Source: Citrobacter koseri ATCC BAA-895 (GTDB taxonomy: Bacteria > Pseudomonadota > Gammaproteobacteria > Enterobacterales > Enterobacteriaceae). Taken from it: a stretch of 64,000 nucleotides of DNA. Within the stretch, counting starts at the first letter, position 1. Every line of letters starts with the position of its first letter. The stretch lies in contig NC_009792.1 in NCBI RefSeq assembly GCF_000018045.1, positions 3,410,001 to 3,474,000 of the forward strand. Direction: 5' to 3'. A program made the translations under genes and the position numbers. Of the stretch, positions 10,822-20,138 are shown in pieces. The notes below the pieces were generated by a model, which saw nothing but the letters and a program-made list of their open reading frames with translations, did not search any database and was not told the DNA's origin.

Positions 10822-10908
10822 TTAATCAGAATCAATGATAAATCGACCCGTTGATGCGCTAAAAAAATCGAACACGTCAAATTTCCCTCACATCCGTAAG
10901 ACTATACT
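10822..10908 (+). promoter_or_regulatory. Regulatory region of frdABCD with FNR-like sequences and -10 box
   Basis: The 324-bp gap between epmA and frdA holds a -10 hexamer TATACT at 10903-10908 and a leader of roughly 95 bases. An FNR-like site, TTAAT-CAGA-ATCAA, lies at 10822-10835 (one mismatch to TTGAT-N4-ATCAA). A second degenerate site, around ATCGAACACGTCAAA at 10867-10881, sits at the distance expected of the activating FNR site for this promoter. Anaerobic activation is known for frd in Escherichia; which of the two sites is used here is inference. Confidence 0.6.
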
Positions 10909-11014
10909 GTTGTACCTATAAAGGAGCAGTGGAAACGCGTTCGCAACCCGCATCAATCAGGAGTTCAATCTGATGGTGTACGGGGACGAAATAACAACAA
11001 TCTGGAGGAATGTC

Positions 11015-12799
11015 GTGCAAACCTTTCAAGCCGATCTTGCCATTATAGGCGCCGGTGGCGCGGGATTACGTGCTGCAATAGCTGCCGCGCAGGCGAATCC
11101 TAACGCTAAAATCGCACTGATCTCAAAAGTGTACCCGATGCGCAGCCACACCGTTGCTGCCGAAGGGGGTTCAGCCGCTGTCGCCCAGGATCATGACAGC
11201 TTTGACTACCATTTTCACGATACGGTAGCGGGCGGAGACTGGCTGTGTGAACAGGATGTCGTGGATTACTTTGTCCACCATTGTCCAACTGAAATGACGC
11301 AACTTGAGCAATGGGGTTGCCCGTGGAGCCGCCGCCCGGACGGCAGCGTCAACGTACGTCGTTTCGGCGGTATGAAAATTGAGCGTACCTGGTTTGCCGC
11401 GGATAAAACCGGCTTCCATATGCTGCATACCCTGTTCCAGACCTCTTTGCAGTTCCCACAAATCCAACGCTTTGATGAACACTTCGTCCTGGATATCCTG
11501 GTCGATGACGGTCATGCCCGTGGCCTCGTGGCCATGAACATGATGGAAGGCACGCTTGTGCAGATCCGCGCCAACGCGGTGGTGATGGCTACCGGCGGCG
11601 CAGGCCGCGTGTATCGCTACAACACCAACGGCGGCATCGTGACCGGCGACGGTATGGGCATGGCGCTGGGCCACGGCGTACCGCTGCGTGATATGGAATT
11701 CGTTCAGTATCACCCGACCGGTCTGCCGGGTTCCGGTATCCTGATGACCGAAGGCTGCCGTGGTGAAGGCGGTATTCTGGTCAACAAAAATGGCTACCGC
11801 TATTTGCAGGATTACGGCATGGGCCCGGAAACACCGCTTGGCGAGCCGAAAAACAAATACATGGAACTGGGGCCGCGCGACAAAGTGTCTCAGGCGTTCT
11901 GGCACGAATGGCGCAAAGGCAACACCATTTCCACGCCGCGTGGCGATGTGGTTCACCTCGACCTGCGCCATCTGGGCGAGAAAAAACTGCTCGAACGTTT
12001 ACCGTTCATCTGCGAACTGGCGAAAGCCTACGTGGGTGTCGATCCGGTTAAAGAGCCGATTCCGGTTCGTCCGACCGCGCACTACACCATGGGCGGCATC
12101 GAAACCGATCAGAATTGCGAAACCCGCATTAAAGGTCTGTTTGCCGTTGGCGAGTGCTCCTCCGTAGGTCTGCACGGCGCTAACCGTCTGGGTTCTAACT
12201 CTCTGGCGGAACTGGTGGTCTTTGGCCGTCTGGCGGGCGAACAAGCAATGGAACGCGCCTCAACCGCAGGCACGGCTAACGACGCCGCGCTTGACGCGCA
12301 GGTTGCGGGCGTTGAACAACGTCTGAAAGACCTCGTTAACCAGGAAGGCAACGAGAACTGGGCGAAAATCCGCGATGAAATGGGCCTGTCGATGGAAGAA
12401 GGTTGCGGTATCTACCGTACGCCGGAACTCATGCAGAAAACCGTGGATAAGCTGGCGGAGTTGCAGGAACGCTTCAAACGTGTTCGTATCACCGATACCT
12501 CCAGCGTATTCAACACCGACCTGCTGTACACCATCGAGCTGGGTCATGGTCTGAACGTAGCGGAATGTATGGCGCACTCCGCGCTGGCACGTAAAGAATC
12601 ACGCGGCGCTCACCAACGTCTGGACGAAGGCTGCACCGAGCGTGACGACGTCAACTTCCTCAAACATACCCTCGCCTTCCGCGATGCTGATGGCACAACT
12701 CGCCTGGAATACAGCGACGTGAAAATCACCACTCTGCCACCGGCAAAACGTGTGTATGGCGCTGAAGCGGAAGCCGCCGATAAGAAGGAGAAGGCGTAA
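11015..12799 (+). CDS. frdA: Fumarate reductase flavoprotein subunit FrdA
   Basis: FrdA is the FAD subunit of quinol:fumarate reductase, used in anaerobic respiration. I chose the GTG at 11015 (MQTFQADL), which has GGAGG six bases upstream; an in-frame ATG at 10973 would add 14 untypical residues. The product is 594 aa. The dinucleotide-binding motif [10 protein letters not shown] lies near residue 11, the FAD-attachment motif SHTVAAEGG with its His near residue 45, and the dicarboxylate site HPTGLPGSG with the [11 protein letters not shown] region downstream. The stop overlaps the frdB start (TAATG). The C-terminus (EAADKKEKA) is shorter than in E. coli. Confidence 0.98.
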   Translation: MQTFQADLAIIGAGGAGLRAAIAAAQANPNAKIALISKVYPMRSHTVAAEGGSAAVAQDHDSFDYHFHDTVAGGDWLCEQDVVDYFVHHCPTEMTQLEQWGCPWSRRPDGSVNVRRFGGMKIERTWFAADKTGFHMLHTLFQTSLQFPQIQRFDEHFVLDILVDDGHARGLVAMNMMEGTLVQIRANAVVMATGGAGRVYRYNTNGGIVTGDGMGMALGHGVPLRDMEFVQYHPTGLPGSGILMTEGCRGEGGILVNKNGYRYLQDYGMGPETPLGEPKNKYMELGPRDKVSQAFWHEWRKGNTISTPRGDVVHLDLRHLGEKKLLERLPFICELAKAYVGVDPVKEPIPVRPTAHYTMGGIETDQNCETRIKGLFAVGECSSVGLHGANRLGSNSLAELVVFGRLAGEQAMERASTAGTANDAALDAQVAGVEQRLKDLVNQEGNENWAKIRDEMGLSMEEGCGIYRTPELMQKTVDKLAELQERFKRVRITDTSSVFNTDLLYTIELGHGLNVAECMAHSALARKESRGAHQRLDEGCTERDDVNFLKHTLAFRDADGTTRLEYSDVKITTLPPAKRVYGAEAEAADKKEKA

Positions 12800-13533
12800 T
12801 GTCTGAGATGAAAAACCTGAAAATTGAGGTGGTGCGCTATAACCCGGAAACCGACACCGCGCCGCACAGTGCTTTCTACGAAGTGCCTTACGATGAAGCG
12901 ACGTCGCTGCTGGATGCGTTAGGCTACATCAAAGATAACCTGGCGCCAGACCTGAGCTACCGCTGGTCCTGCCGTATGGCAATCTGCGGTTCTTGCGGCA
13001 TGATGGTCAACAACGTGCCAAAACTGGCGTGCAAAACCTTCCTGCGTGATTACACCAAGGGTATGAAGGTTGAAGCCCTGGGGAACTTCCCGATCGAACG
13101 CGATCTGGTCGTCGATATGACGCACTTTATCGAGAGCCTGGAAGCGATCAAGCCGTACATCATCGGCAACCCGCGTACGCCGGATCAGGGGCCAAACACC
13201 CAGACCCCGGCGCAGATGGCGAAGTATCACCAGTTCTCCGGTTGCATCAACTGTGGTCTGTGCTACGCCGCGTGCCCGCAATTCGGCCTGAACCCTGAGT
13301 TCATCGGCCCGGCTGCGATCACGCTGGCGCATCGTTATAACGAAGACAGCCGCGACCACGGTAAGAAGGAGCGTATGGCGCAGTTAAACGGTCAGAACGG
13401 CGTATGGACCTGTACCTTCGTGGGCTACTGCTCCGAAGTCTGTCCGAAACACGTCGATCCGGCTGCGGCCATTCAGCAGGGTAAAGTGGAAAGTTCGAAA
13501 GACTTTCTTATCGCCACCCTGAAACCACGCTAA
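12799..13533 (+). CDS. frdB: Fumarate reductase iron-sulfur subunit FrdB
   Basis: FrdB carries electrons from menaquinol to the FAD of FrdA. The 244-residue protein shows the [2Fe-2S] cysteines in [13 protein letters not shown] near residue 57-70, the [4Fe-4S] group in [12 protein letters not shown] near 150, and the third cluster in [12 protein letters not shown] near 205. It overlaps frdA by one base and is followed ten bases later by frdC. Confidence 0.98.
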   Translation: MSEMKNLKIEVVRYNPETDTAPHSAFYEVPYDEATSLLDALGYIKDNLAPDLSYRWSCRMAICGSCGMMVNNVPKLACKTFLRDYTKGMKVEALGNFPIERDLVVDMTHFIESLEAIKPYIIGNPRTPDQGPNTQTPAQMAKYHQFSGCINCGLCYAACPQFGLNPEFIGPAAITLAHRYNEDSRDHGKKERMAQLNGQNGVWTCTFVGYCSEVCPKHVDPAAAIQQGKVESSKDFLIATLKPR

Positions 13534-13543
13534 GGAGTGCAAC

Positions 13544-13939
13544 ATGACGACTAAACGCAAAGCCTATGTGCGGCCAATGACGTCCACCTGGTGGAAAAAA
13601 CTGCCGTTTTATCGCTTTTACATGCTGCGCGAAGGCACGGCGGTTCCGGCAGTCTGGTTCAGCATTGAACTGATCTTCGGCCTGTTTGCCCTCAAACATG
13701 GCGCGGAATCCTGGATGGGCTTCGTTGGCTTCCTGCAAAACCCGGTAGTGGTGATCTTAAACCTGATCGCCCTGGCGGCAGCCTTGCTGCACACCAAAAC
13801 CTGGTTTGAGCTGGCGCCAAAAGCCGCCAACATCATTGTTAAAGACGAAAAAATGGGGCCAGAGCCAATCATTAAAGGTCTCTGGGTTGTTACTGCGGTT
13901 GTCACCGTAGTCATACTGTATGTTGCCCTGTACTGGTAA
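13544..13939 (+). CDS. frdC: Fumarate reductase membrane anchor FrdC
   Basis: FrdC is one of two membrane anchors holding FrdAB on the cytoplasmic face and binding menaquinone. It has 131 residues and three membrane segments (about 25-50, 65-85, 110-130). AAGGAGTGCAAC directly precedes the ATG. Key context is the frdABCD order with gaps of ten bases or fewer. Confidence 0.97.
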   Translation: MTTKRKAYVRPMTSTWWKKLPFYRFYMLREGTAVPAVWFSIELIFGLFALKHGAESWMGFVGFLQNPVVVILNLIALAAALLHTKTWFELAPKAANIIVKDEKMGPEPIIKGLWVVTAVVTVVILYVALYW

Positions 13940-13949
13940 GGAGTCCGGG

Positions 13950-14309
13950 ATGATTAATCCAAATCCAAAACGCTCTGACGAACCCGTATTCTGGGGCCTG
14001 TTCGGTGCAGGTGGTATGTGGGGCGCGATTATTGCGCCGGTAATGGTTCTGTTGGTGGGTATTCTGCTGCCGCTGGGACTTTTCCCGGGCGATGCGCTGA
14101 GCTATGAACGCGTACTGGCGTTCGCCCAGAGCTTCATTGGCCGCGCGTTCCTGTTCCTGATGATCGTCCTGCCGCTGTGGTGCGGTTTACACCGTATGCA
14201 CCATGCGATGCATGACCTGAAAATCCATGTGCCAAGCGGCAAATGGGTATTCTACGGTCTGGCGGCGATTCTGACCGTTGTCACGGCAATCGGCATCCTC
14301 ACAATCTAA
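13950..14309 (+). CDS. frdD: Fumarate reductase membrane anchor FrdD
   Basis: FrdD is the second membrane anchor, with 119 residues and three hydrophobic segments. I start at the ATG at 13950 ([10 protein letters not shown]), which is preceded by AAGGAG; a longer frame from 13920 would overlap frdC. The motif [13 protein letters not shown] near residue 80 is conserved in the family. In E. coli ampC follows; here the next gene is blc. Confidence 0.97.
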   Translation: MINPNPKRSDEPVFWGLFGAGGMWGAIIAPVMVLLVGILLPLGLFPGDALSYERVLAFAQSFIGRAFLFLMIVLPLWCGLHRMHHAMHDLKIHVPSGKWVFYGLAAILTVVTAIGILTI

Positions 14310-14314
14310 GCCAT

Positions 14315-14351
14315 ACGCCCTCTTATCTGCACGATAAGAGGGCGTTTTTTT
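14315..14351 (+). terminator. Rho-independent terminator of frdABCD
   Basis: A 13-bp stem (ACGCCCTCTTATC, 14315-14327, pairs with 14333-14345) with a 5-base loop is followed by seven T. In E. coli the equivalent hairpin doubles as the attenuator of ampC; no ampC is present here. Confidence 0.93.
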
Positions 14352-14418
14352 ATTTCCCCTTCTCCCTTATTTTTCTCGCCAGGTTCTACACTTAGAAAAA
14401 ACCGCTAAGGAAAATCCC

Positions 14419-14952
14419 ATGCGCCTGCTGCCTGTCGTTGCCGCCGTTACCGCTGCGTTTCTGGTCGTCGCGTGTAGCACGCCTGTCCCGCCCAGGGGCG
14501 TTACCGTTGTCACTGACTTTGATGCCAGACGCTACACTGGCACCTGGTATGAAATCGCGCGTTTCGATCACCGCTTTGAAAGTGGTCTTGAAAAAGTGAC
14601 GACAACCTACAGTCTGCGGGACGACGGTGGCCTGAACGTCCTCAACAAAGGCTACAACCCGGACAGGGGCATGTGGCAGAAAACAGAAGGGAAAGCCTGG
14701 TTTACGGGCGACCCCAGCCGCGCCGCGCTGAAAGTATCGTTCTTCGGCCCTTTCTACGGCGGGTATAACGTCATTGCGATCGACAGAGAGTACCGCCATG
14801 CGCTGGTGTGCGGCCCGGATCGCGACTACCTGTGGATACTCTCACGCACGCCGACGCTCTCCGAAGAGATGAAGCAGCAGATGCTGGCCGTCGCGACCCG
14901 GGAAGGGTTTGATGTCAGTAAATTAATCTGGGTAAAACAACCCGGAGCTTAA
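14419..14952 (+). CDS. blc: Outer-membrane lipoprotein Blc (bacterial lipocalin)
   Basis: Blc is a lipocalin anchored in the outer membrane that binds lysophospholipids and fatty acids and is stationary-phase induced in Escherichia. The 177-residue precursor has a lipobox ending LVVAC with the lipidated Cys19, then the lipocalin signature GTWYEIARFDHRFE near residue 40 and the second conserved motif with GPFYGGYNVI. It directly follows the frd terminator. It is convergent with gdx, 16 bp apart. Confidence 0.97.
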   Translation: MRLLPVVAAVTAAFLVVACSTPVPPRGVTVVTDFDARRYTGTWYEIARFDHRFESGLEKVTTTYSLRDDGGLNVLNKGYNPDRGMWQKTEGKAWFTGDPSRAALKVSFFGPFYGGYNVIAIDREYRHALVCGPDRDYLWILSRTPTLSEEMKQQMLAVATREGFDVSKLIWVKQPGA

Positions 14953-14968
14953 CGCTTTTCCCGGAGGA

Positions 14969-15286
14969 TTAGTGAGCGCTGAGCTTCAGCCCAATAATCC
15001 CCGCTACGATCAGCGCAAGGCTCGCCAGACGCGCAGGACTGGCGGATTCGCCAAGCAGCAAAATACCGGTGATGGCCGCCCCTACCGCGCCAATACCCGT
15101 CCAGACCGCATAGGCAGTACCGACAGGCAGGGTTTTCATCGCCCATGACAACAGCGCCATACTGACAATCATCGCTGCAATGGTAATGACGCTGGGCGTC
15201 AGGCGACTGAATCCGTGGGTATATTTCAGGCCAACCGCCCAAACGACTTCAAGCAGACCCGCAATGAACAAAATTATCCAGGACAT
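14969..15286 (-). CDS. gdx: Guanidinium exporter Gdx (SugE)
   Basis: This is a small multidrug resistance (SMR) family protein of 105 residues with four membrane helices, functioning as a dual-topology dimer. The SugE branch exports guanidinium in exchange for protons. The conserved Glu in helix 1 is present ([21 protein letters not shown]13). I chose the ATG at 15286 because CTGGAG lies just upstream and the length is exact; a longer frame would run through the riboswitch. The guanidine-II riboswitch at 15305-15349 supports the guanidinium role. Confidence 0.96.
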   Translation of the reverse strand: MSWIILFIAGLLEVVWAVGLKYTHGFSRLTPSVITIAAMIVSMALLSWAMKTLPVGTAYAVWTGIGAVGAAITGILLLGESASPARLASLALIVAGIIGLKLSAH

Positions 15287-15304
15287 ATCTGGCTCCAGAA
15301 AAAT

Positions 15305-15349
15305 GGGGCCGTCCCCGGTGAAAGATACATTTGCAGGTCGTCCTGCAAA
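15305..15349 (-). promoter_or_regulatory. Guanidine-II (mini-ykkC) riboswitch of gdx
   Basis: In the gdx 5' leader, two hairpins each carry an ACGR loop: TTTGCAGG-ACGA-CCTGCAAA (15330-15349) and GGGG-ACGG-CCCC (15305-15316). Two such hairpins just before a ribosome-binding site are the defining layout of the guanidine-II class. The Shine-Dalgarno CTGGAG follows within about ten bases, so guanidine binding probably frees translation. Confidence 0.92.
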
Positions 15350-15541
15350 GCAGAGGTGTGAGAAAGCATTTTTGCCTGTGAAAAAATCAAATTCAACCCT
15401 TTTATTTTCCGCCGTTGCAAAAGCATGAATTGGGCGCAATTCGCAGCGCAGTTCACGCATTCGACGCTCATCGGACTTCTCTATGATGAGACGCTTTCTG
15501 AGGTCAGGAAGCCATCGCCTACTTCTGGATGCGGAAAGTTT

Positions 15542-16141
15542 ATGTTAAAAATTTTAGTGATTGACCGCTGCCATTTCACCCGCACGGGGATAGAGGCCTG
15601 GCTTAATCATTCTGGCTTATTTGATTCTTCGTTCCTGGTATCAGGGTTGAATAACCTGCTACTGGCAAAAGAGCATATTTCCCAGTGGAAACCTCATCTG
15701 GTTATCGCTGACTTATATAGTTTTTTCAACTACAGCCACTCTTTTAAGCCAGCAGCGCCGCTCCTGATGGCCTGCGGAGCCACGCCTTTAATTTTGCTGC
15801 AATCAGGCGGCGTACAGTACCAGGCCGATAGCGACCCGCTGTATCAGGTTCATGCCGTAGTGTCGAAACAGGCCACGCTGCATGAGCTATCGCGGAATAT
15901 TCAGGACGTGCTGCTTGCCCAGTCCGTTACTGACACGCCAAAAACCGCCACGCCGCTGCTTACGCCGCAGGAGGAAAAGGTGCTGACAATGTGGATGGAA
16001 GGTGCGGGAAACAACGCAATCGCGGCTGCGCTCGGTATTCACGGCAAAACGGTCTACACCTACAAACGCAATATCCGCATGAAATTGCATATGGATAATC
16101 GCTACTCGCCGTTTTTATCCTTACCGGAGCAAATCAATTAA
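15542..16141 (+). CDS. entR: LuxR-type transcriptional regulator EntR/EcnR
   Basis: This 199-residue protein has a receiver-like N-terminal half ([15 protein letters not shown], then [10 protein letters not shown]) and a C-terminal LuxR-type HTH ([15 protein letters not shown] with [19 protein letters not shown], residues ~140-185). I start at the ATG at 15542; upstream in-frame codons overlap the gdx promoter region. A gene of this kind between sugE and the entericidin genes is known from Citrobacter freundii as entR. Whether the receiver half is phosphorylated is unclear. It is convergent with ecnB. Confidence 0.8.
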   Translation: MLKILVIDRCHFTRTGIEAWLNHSGLFDSSFLVSGLNNLLLAKEHISQWKPHLVIADLYSFFNYSHSFKPAAPLLMACGATPLILLQSGGVQYQADSDPLYQVHAVVSKQATLHELSRNIQDVLLAQSVTDTPKTATPLLTPQEEKVLTMWMEGAGNNAIAAALGIHGKTVYTYKRNIRMKLHMDNRYSPFLSLPEQIN

Positions 16142-16171
16142 CGGTACGACGCCACGCCGTACCGTTCACAT

Positions 16172-16318
16172 TTATTGCTGGGCTCTGGTCGCGGCGCCTG
16201 AAATGGCGCTGCCGCCTTCAGAGATATCCTGCCCAACGCCGCGTGTTGTATTACACGCAGTTAGCACGGAAGAAAGCACCAAAACAGAAAAGATCGCTGC
16301 AATTGTTTTCTTAACCAT
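16172..16318 (-). CDS. ecnB: Entericidin B lipoprotein
   Basis: EcnB is a 48-residue membrane lipoprotein, the toxin-like partner of the entericidin pair, induced by sigma-S in stationary phase and linked to programmed lysis in the original descriptions. The lipobox ends SVLTAC and the mature tail is glycine- and serine-rich ([17 protein letters not shown]). Start ATG at 16318 has GGAAG upstream. The longer frame reaching 16360 is not needed. Confidence 0.95.
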   Translation of the reverse strand: MVKKTIAAIFSVLVLSSVLTACNTTRGVGQDISEGGSAISGAATRAQQ

Positions 16319-16363
16319 AACGTCTTCCTTTTCTAGCCAATGTTGTTTGTGTATAGCCACTTA

Positions 16364-16369
16364 AGCATA
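16364..16369 (-). promoter_or_regulatory. Likely sigma-S -10 element of ecnB
   Basis: On the minus strand TGTCTATGCTTAAG contains a -10 (TATGCT) with an upstream C and downstream TAA, as favoured by sigma-S, 46 bases before the ecnB start. No good -35 is present, which also fits sigma-S. Known sigma-S control of ecnB in Escherichia supports the call. Confidence 0.45.
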
Positions 16370-16426
16370 GACAAGATCCCGCAATGTGACGGGCGTTCGA
16401 CGATTTTTTAAGACACCTGGAAATAA

Positions 16427-16561
16427 TTAGCTGGCAGCGTGAGAGATAGAATTGCCGAGATGTTTGATGTCTTCACCAAAGCCACGCGCGGTATTACACC
16501 CCGTCAGCAACGCGCCGGTGAAAAGAATGAGTGCTACAAGACTGATAAGACGTTTCATCAT
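16427..16561 (-). CDS. ecnA: Entericidin A lipoprotein
   Basis: EcnA is a 44-residue lipoprotein, the antidote partner of EcnB. The lipobox ends ALLTGC and the mature peptide NTARGFGEDIKHLGNSI matches the family. Two consecutive ATG codons occur at 16561 and 16558. It lies upstream of ecnB on the same strand with a 108-bp gap that holds the ecnB promoter. The signal peptide is a few residues longer than in E. coli. Confidence 0.93.
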   Translation of the reverse strand: MMKRLISLVALILFTGALLTGCNTARGFGEDIKHLGNSISHAAS

Positions 16562-16683
16562 TCCTGCCCTGGAAAAGGTATGGCGCAGCTCAATGCCGCA
16601 CCATAAATTCAACTTAGCAAATTGCTGACAAACTCCACGTCTGTTTTACCGGATGGCGGTAATACCCATGCGTCACGCAGTCG

Positions 16684-16716
16684 CCGTAGGCCCGATAAAC
16701 TTGCGCCATCGGGCAT
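16684..16716. repeat. REP-like palindrome between ecnA and efp
   Basis: GTAGGCCCGATAA pairs with TTGCGCCATCGGGCA, a REP variant in which the usual CCGG is CCCG. A half-unit (ACCGGATGGCGGTAA) lies at 16648-16662. It lies 3' of efp, whose transcript it would fold. Confidence 0.65.
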
Positions 16717-16750
16717 TTCAGACGTTGTCATCAATCTTAATGTCAGCGTC

Positions 16751-17317
16751 TTATTTAACGCGGGATACGTATTCGCCAGAGCGCGTATCCACTTTGATCA
16801 CTTCGCCAATCTGGACGAACAGCGGAACTTTAACCACTGCGCCAGTAGACAGCGTAGCCGGTTTGCCGCCAGTACCTGCGGTATCGCCTTTCAGGCCGGG
16901 ATCGGTATCTACGATTTCCAGTTCAACAAAGTTCGGCGGGGTCACGGTGATCGGCTGGCCGTTCCACAGGGTCACGATGCACTCAGCCTGATCCAGCAGC
17001 CATTTCGCGCTGTCGCCGATCGCTTTGGCGTCAGCAGACAGTTGTTCGAACGTTTCGTTGTTCATGAAGTGCCAGAACTCACCGTCGTTGTACAGGTAAG
17101 TCAGGTTCATATCGACAACATCAGCACCTTCAGCAGAGTCGGTGGATTTGAAGGTTTTCTCTACACGAGTGCCGGTCAGCAGGCGGCGCAGTTTAACGCG
17201 TGCGAATGCCTGGCCTTTACCCGGTTTAACGAATTCACTGGCTTCAACCGCATAAGGTTCGCCGTCCAACATGATTTTAAGACCAGCACGAAAATCGTTG
17301 CTATAGTACGTTGCCAT
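16751..17317 (-). CDS. efp: Elongation factor P
   Basis: EF-P binds between the P and E sites and relieves stalling at polyproline stretches. The 188-residue protein has three beta-barrel domains; Lys34 in the loop [11 protein letters not shown] is the site modified by EpmA and EpmB, both encoded in this window. The C-terminal signature region contains [16 protein letters not shown]. It is divergent from epmB with 41 bp between starts. Confidence 0.98.
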   Translation of the reverse strand: MATYYSNDFRAGLKIMLDGEPYAVEASEFVKPGKGQAFARVKLRRLLTGTRVEKTFKSTDSAEGADVVDMNLTYLYNDGEFWHFMNNETFEQLSADAKAIGDSAKWLLDQAECIVTLWNGQPITVTPPNFVELEIVDTDPGLKGDTAGTGGKPATLSTGAVVKVPLFVQIGEVIKVDTRSGEYVSRVK

Positions 17318-17358
17318 AAGGCCCTCTGAAAATTGTTAACTGGTAGCTAAGCCACAAA

Positions 17359-18387
17359 ATGGCGCATATTGTAACCCTAAATACCCCATCCAGAGAAGAT
17401 TGGTTAGCGCAACTTGCCGATGTTGTGACCAATCCCGATGAACTACTGCATCTTTTGAATATAGACGCAGATGAAAAACTGTTGGCCGGACGCGACGCCA
17501 AACGCCTGTTCGCCCTGCGCGTACCGCGATCTTTCATCGCGCGTATGGAGAAAGGCAATCCCAACGATCCGCTTCTGCGTCAGGTACTTACCTCGCAGGA
17601 CGAATTCGTAACCGCCCCCGGTTTTTCCACCGACCCGCTGGAAGAGCAGCACAGCGTCGTGCCCGGATTACTGCACAAATACCGCAACCGTGCGTTGCTG
17701 CTGGTAAAAGGCGGATGCGCGGTAAATTGCCGCTACTGCTTCCGTCGCCACTTCCCGTATGCGGATAATCAGGGCAACAAACGCAACTGGCAGGTCGCGC
17801 TGGACTACATCGCCGCACACCCTGAACTGGATGAGATCATCTTCTCCGGCGGCGATCCTTTGATGGCGAAAGATCACGAACTGGACTGGTTGCTTACGCA
17901 ACTGGAAGCGATCCCGCACATCAAACGGCTGCGTATCCACAGTCGTTTGCCGATCGTGATCCCCGCGCGCATTACGGATGGGCTGGCAGCCCGCTTTGCG
18001 CGCTCTTCTCTGCAAATTCTGCTGGTGAATCACATCAACCACGCCAACGAAATTGACGACACGTTCCGTCAGGCCATGACGACGCTACGCAACGCGGGTG
18101 TTACCCTGCTCAACCAGAGCGTACTGCTACGCGGGGTGAACGATAACGCGCAAACGCTGGCAAACCTCAGCAATGCGCTGTTTGACGCCGGCGTCATGCC
18201 CTACTACCTGCATGTGCTGGATAAAGTTCAGGGCGCGGCGCATTTCATGGTGAGCGACGATGAAGCGCGGCGAATTATGCGTGAACTGCTGACGCGGGTA
18301 TCCGGTTATATGGTGCCCAGACTGGCGCGTGAAATTGGCGGGGAGCCGAGCAAAACACCATTAGATTTGCAGTTACGCCAGCAATAA
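17359..18387 (+). CDS. epmB: Lysine 2,3-aminomutase EpmB (YjeK)
   Basis: EpmB is a radical-SAM, PLP-dependent enzyme that converts (S)-alpha-lysine to (R)-beta-lysine for EF-P modification. In 342 residues the cluster motif CAVNCRYC is near residue 120, the glycine-rich SAM contact FSGGDPL near 155, and the probable PLP Lys lies in YYLHVLDKVQGAAHF near residue 292. It is divergent from efp. A strong hairpin follows at 18397. Confidence 0.97.
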   Translation: MAHIVTLNTPSREDWLAQLADVVTNPDELLHLLNIDADEKLLAGRDAKRLFALRVPRSFIARMEKGNPNDPLLRQVLTSQDEFVTAPGFSTDPLEEQHSVVPGLLHKYRNRALLLVKGGCAVNCRYCFRRHFPYADNQGNKRNWQVALDYIAAHPELDEIIFSGGDPLMAKDHELDWLLTQLEAIPHIKRLRIHSRLPIVIPARITDGLAARFARSSLQILLVNHINHANEIDDTFRQAMTTLRNAGVTLLNQSVLLRGVNDNAQTLANLSNALFDAGVMPYYLHVLDKVQGAAHFMVSDDEARRIMRELLTRVSGYMVPRLAREIGGEPSKTPLDLQLRQQ

Positions 18388-18396
18388 TTGTTCAAA

Positions 18397-18420
18397 CGAG
18401 TGTCCGGTTTCGGACACTCG
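18397..18420 (+). terminator. Hairpin after epmB
   Basis: A perfect 10-bp stem CGAGTGTCCG (18397-18406) pairs with 18411-18420 around GTTT. It begins nine bases after the epmB stop. No T-run follows directly on the plus strand, so termination is likely but weak. Confidence 0.5.
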
Positions 18421-18570
18421 CCCTTAAAATCGCTTATTTGAATCCGTTCATATAGCGCGACGCTTTCCATATTATGTTATTTTAATAACATAACACACCG
18501 AATATATTTCAAAATTATATATTGATTCAAATTAAGTTACCTGATTAATAATTGGTTAGGGAGAACCTTT

Positions 18571-19434
18571 ATGGCGATGAGTATCAAAGGCGTTAATACA
18601 GGCGTTATTCGAAAAGCGAATGAGTTTATTGCGCTGGCATTAAAAATAAAAGAACCGAGGAATAAAGAGTCGTTGTTTTTTCTGACGGCGCTGGAATTAA
18701 GAGATCTGCTGTTCGCTCTGGAAAGCCGGCTGCACCAGAAGCATCATCTGTCCCCCAACGCTCGCCAACAATATGAAAAAGCACGGGATAGAGTCAGTAA
18801 AAAAATGCTTGAGAGCATTCCGGCCATTCAGGAAGAGGAACTCAAAAACGCAGATATTAATCGCCGGGTGAATACATTAACGCTGGTAGACGACCAGAGC
18901 GAAAACATCATGCTTTCTTTTACGCTGCATGACGGTAAAACATGTGAGCTGATGATTAATGAATTACAGATTGACGTTCTGGTGCGCGCAATTATTCGCG
19001 CTATAGATAATGCCGGTATGCGTGAGCTGGTGCTGCGTATTACATCACTACTGGATTTTCTGCCATTATATGATGCCGACTGTCTGGATAACGGTAATCT
19101 GGAATATGACGCCTACGCGCAACCTGAATGGAAGCACAATCTCTTCAGCCATTATCTGGCGGTGCTCTATCGTTATACCGATGAGACAGGTAAAACACAT
19201 TTTAGCGGCGCCGTGGTGAAAAACCGCACCCCTTCTGGCAGCAAAGAGGCAGAGGCCATTTCACGCCGACTGCTTGATTTCAGCCCACGGCTGAAGAAGC
19301 TGGCCGGGAAACCGTGCCAGGTGTTTGTCAGAACGCTAACCGCTGATAAGACGCACAAACTCACTCAGGAGCAGTGCCTGCGCGCGTTGCATCATTTACG
19401 CGTGCAGTCGGTTGAGAAAGCGAAAAACGCCTGA
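18571..19434 (+). CDS. yjeJ: Conserved protein YjeJ, function unknown
   Basis: This 287-residue soluble protein resembles Escherichia YjeJ, found in the same place. AGGGAG precedes the ATG at 18571; a second ATG two codons later is possible. No signal peptide or membrane helix is visible, and I recognise no catalytic motif. The N-terminal third is helical and charged, the C-terminal part is basic. The upstream 180 bp is AT-rich, unlike the surroundings. A REP half-unit starts at the stop codon. Confidence 0.85.
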   Translation: MAMSIKGVNTGVIRKANEFIALALKIKEPRNKESLFFLTALELRDLLFALESRLHQKHHLSPNARQQYEKARDRVSKKMLESIPAIQEEELKNADINRRVNTLTLVDDQSENIMLSFTLHDGKTCELMINELQIDVLVRAIIRAIDNAGMRELVLRITSLLDFLPLYDADCLDNGNLEYDAYAQPEWKHNLFSHYLAVLYRYTDETGKTHFSGAVVKNRTPSGSKEAEAISRRLLDFSPRLKKLAGKPCQVFVRTLTADKTHKLTQEQCLRALHHLRVQSVEKAKNA

Positions 19435-19461
19435 TGGCGCTGCGCTTATCCGGCCTACGAC
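19430..19461. repeat. REP half-unit after yjeJ
   Basis: CTGATGGCGCTGCGCTTATCCGGCCTACG overlaps the yjeJ stop codon and carries one conserved arm (CTTATCCGGCCTAC) of a REP sequence; the other arm is shortened. Confidence 0.65.
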
Positions 19462-19531
19462 CACATGCGCCTGTATAGACCCACTGTATTACACAAAATC
19501 ATTCAACCTGCATCGCCGCGGCAAGCAAAGA

Positions 19532-19612
19532 AATCCCCAGCAGCACAGATAACTATGTGACTGGGGTTTCACAGCGCAGCCAACAAAGAGGCAGGTTGAA
19601 GAATGAAGTGTA
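19532..19612. repeat. Dispersed ~80-bp element, copy 1
   Basis: Starts AATCCCCAGCAGC and continues with GTGACTGGGGTT and GCGCAGCCAAC, ending near GGTTGAAGAATGA. The CCCCAG and CTGGGG blocks pair to form a hairpin. A diverged copy lies at 20139-20219. I cannot name the family. Confidence 0.6.
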
Positions 19613-19613
19613 A

Positions 19614-19967
19614 TCAGTTAGGGCACTTATAAACCTGACCGTTCATTTCACTGGCGGTCGGGACAAAGCTGGACAACATTCCCTGCGTTGGGCTGCTGAC
19701 GCCATAAATCACATTTCCGCCCATTGCCGCGGCCTGGTTACGCAGGTCGTTCGCTGCACCACGCATGGAGCCGCCCTCTTCACCGTGCTGACCAGAAAGC
19801 CAGTTGCTTTGCTTACCGGTCGCAGTGCCGATCAACTGGCACTCTGCGCCAGGCTTGTCTTCCACAAAACGCACACTTTGCCCGGCAGCGGTCAGTTGGT
19901 TGCTGGAGCTACAACCCGCCATCAGCAGCGCAGCACCGACGATCCCTGCTAAATATTTTACGTGCAT
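19614..19967 (-). CDS. yjeI: Putative lipoprotein YjeI (DUF4156-like)
   Basis: This is a 117-residue lipoprotein precursor; the signal peptide ends in LLMAGC, so the protein should be lipidated and sorted to the outer membrane (Ser follows the Cys). The mature part contains two further cysteines, one in AECQLIG and one three residues from the end (VYKCPN), which may form a disulfide, and a glycine-rich GEEGGSMRGAANDLRNQAA stretch. Function is unknown. Start at the ATG at 19967 gives the Escherichia length; an 11-residue upstream extension is not needed. Confidence 0.9.
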   Translation of the reverse strand: MHVKYLAGIVGAALLMAGCSSSNQLTAAGQSVRFVEDKPGAECQLIGTATGKQSNWLSGQHGEEGGSMRGAANDLRNQAAAMGGNVIYGVSSPTQGMLSSFVPTASEMNGQVYKCPN

Positions 19968-20045
19968 GTTATTCCCCATAATCAATGAGCTGGACGCCAC
20001 TCACGTCGTCCATGTCTGAATCTTATACTAAAAAGATGACCAAAA

Positions 20046-20080
20046 GAAAAACCCCCGAACATTTCTGCCCGGGGGTTTCT
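20046..20080 (-). terminator. Terminator of the groS-groL operon
   Basis: AAACCCCCG (20049-20057) pairs with CGGGGGTTT (20070-20078), with T-rich flanks on both strands. It lies between groL and yjeI, which are on the same strand, about 150 bases after the groL stop. Confidence 0.85.
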
Positions 20081-20138
20081 AAATTCTGGGAGATGAGCCC
20101 CCAAATCATTCTGGTTGCAGGAAGGCGGCCAGTTTGTT

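Noticed and set aside
15180..15428. Plus-strand frame across the gdx start and riboswitch
   Set aside because: It overlaps gdx and the structured leader; no protein features.
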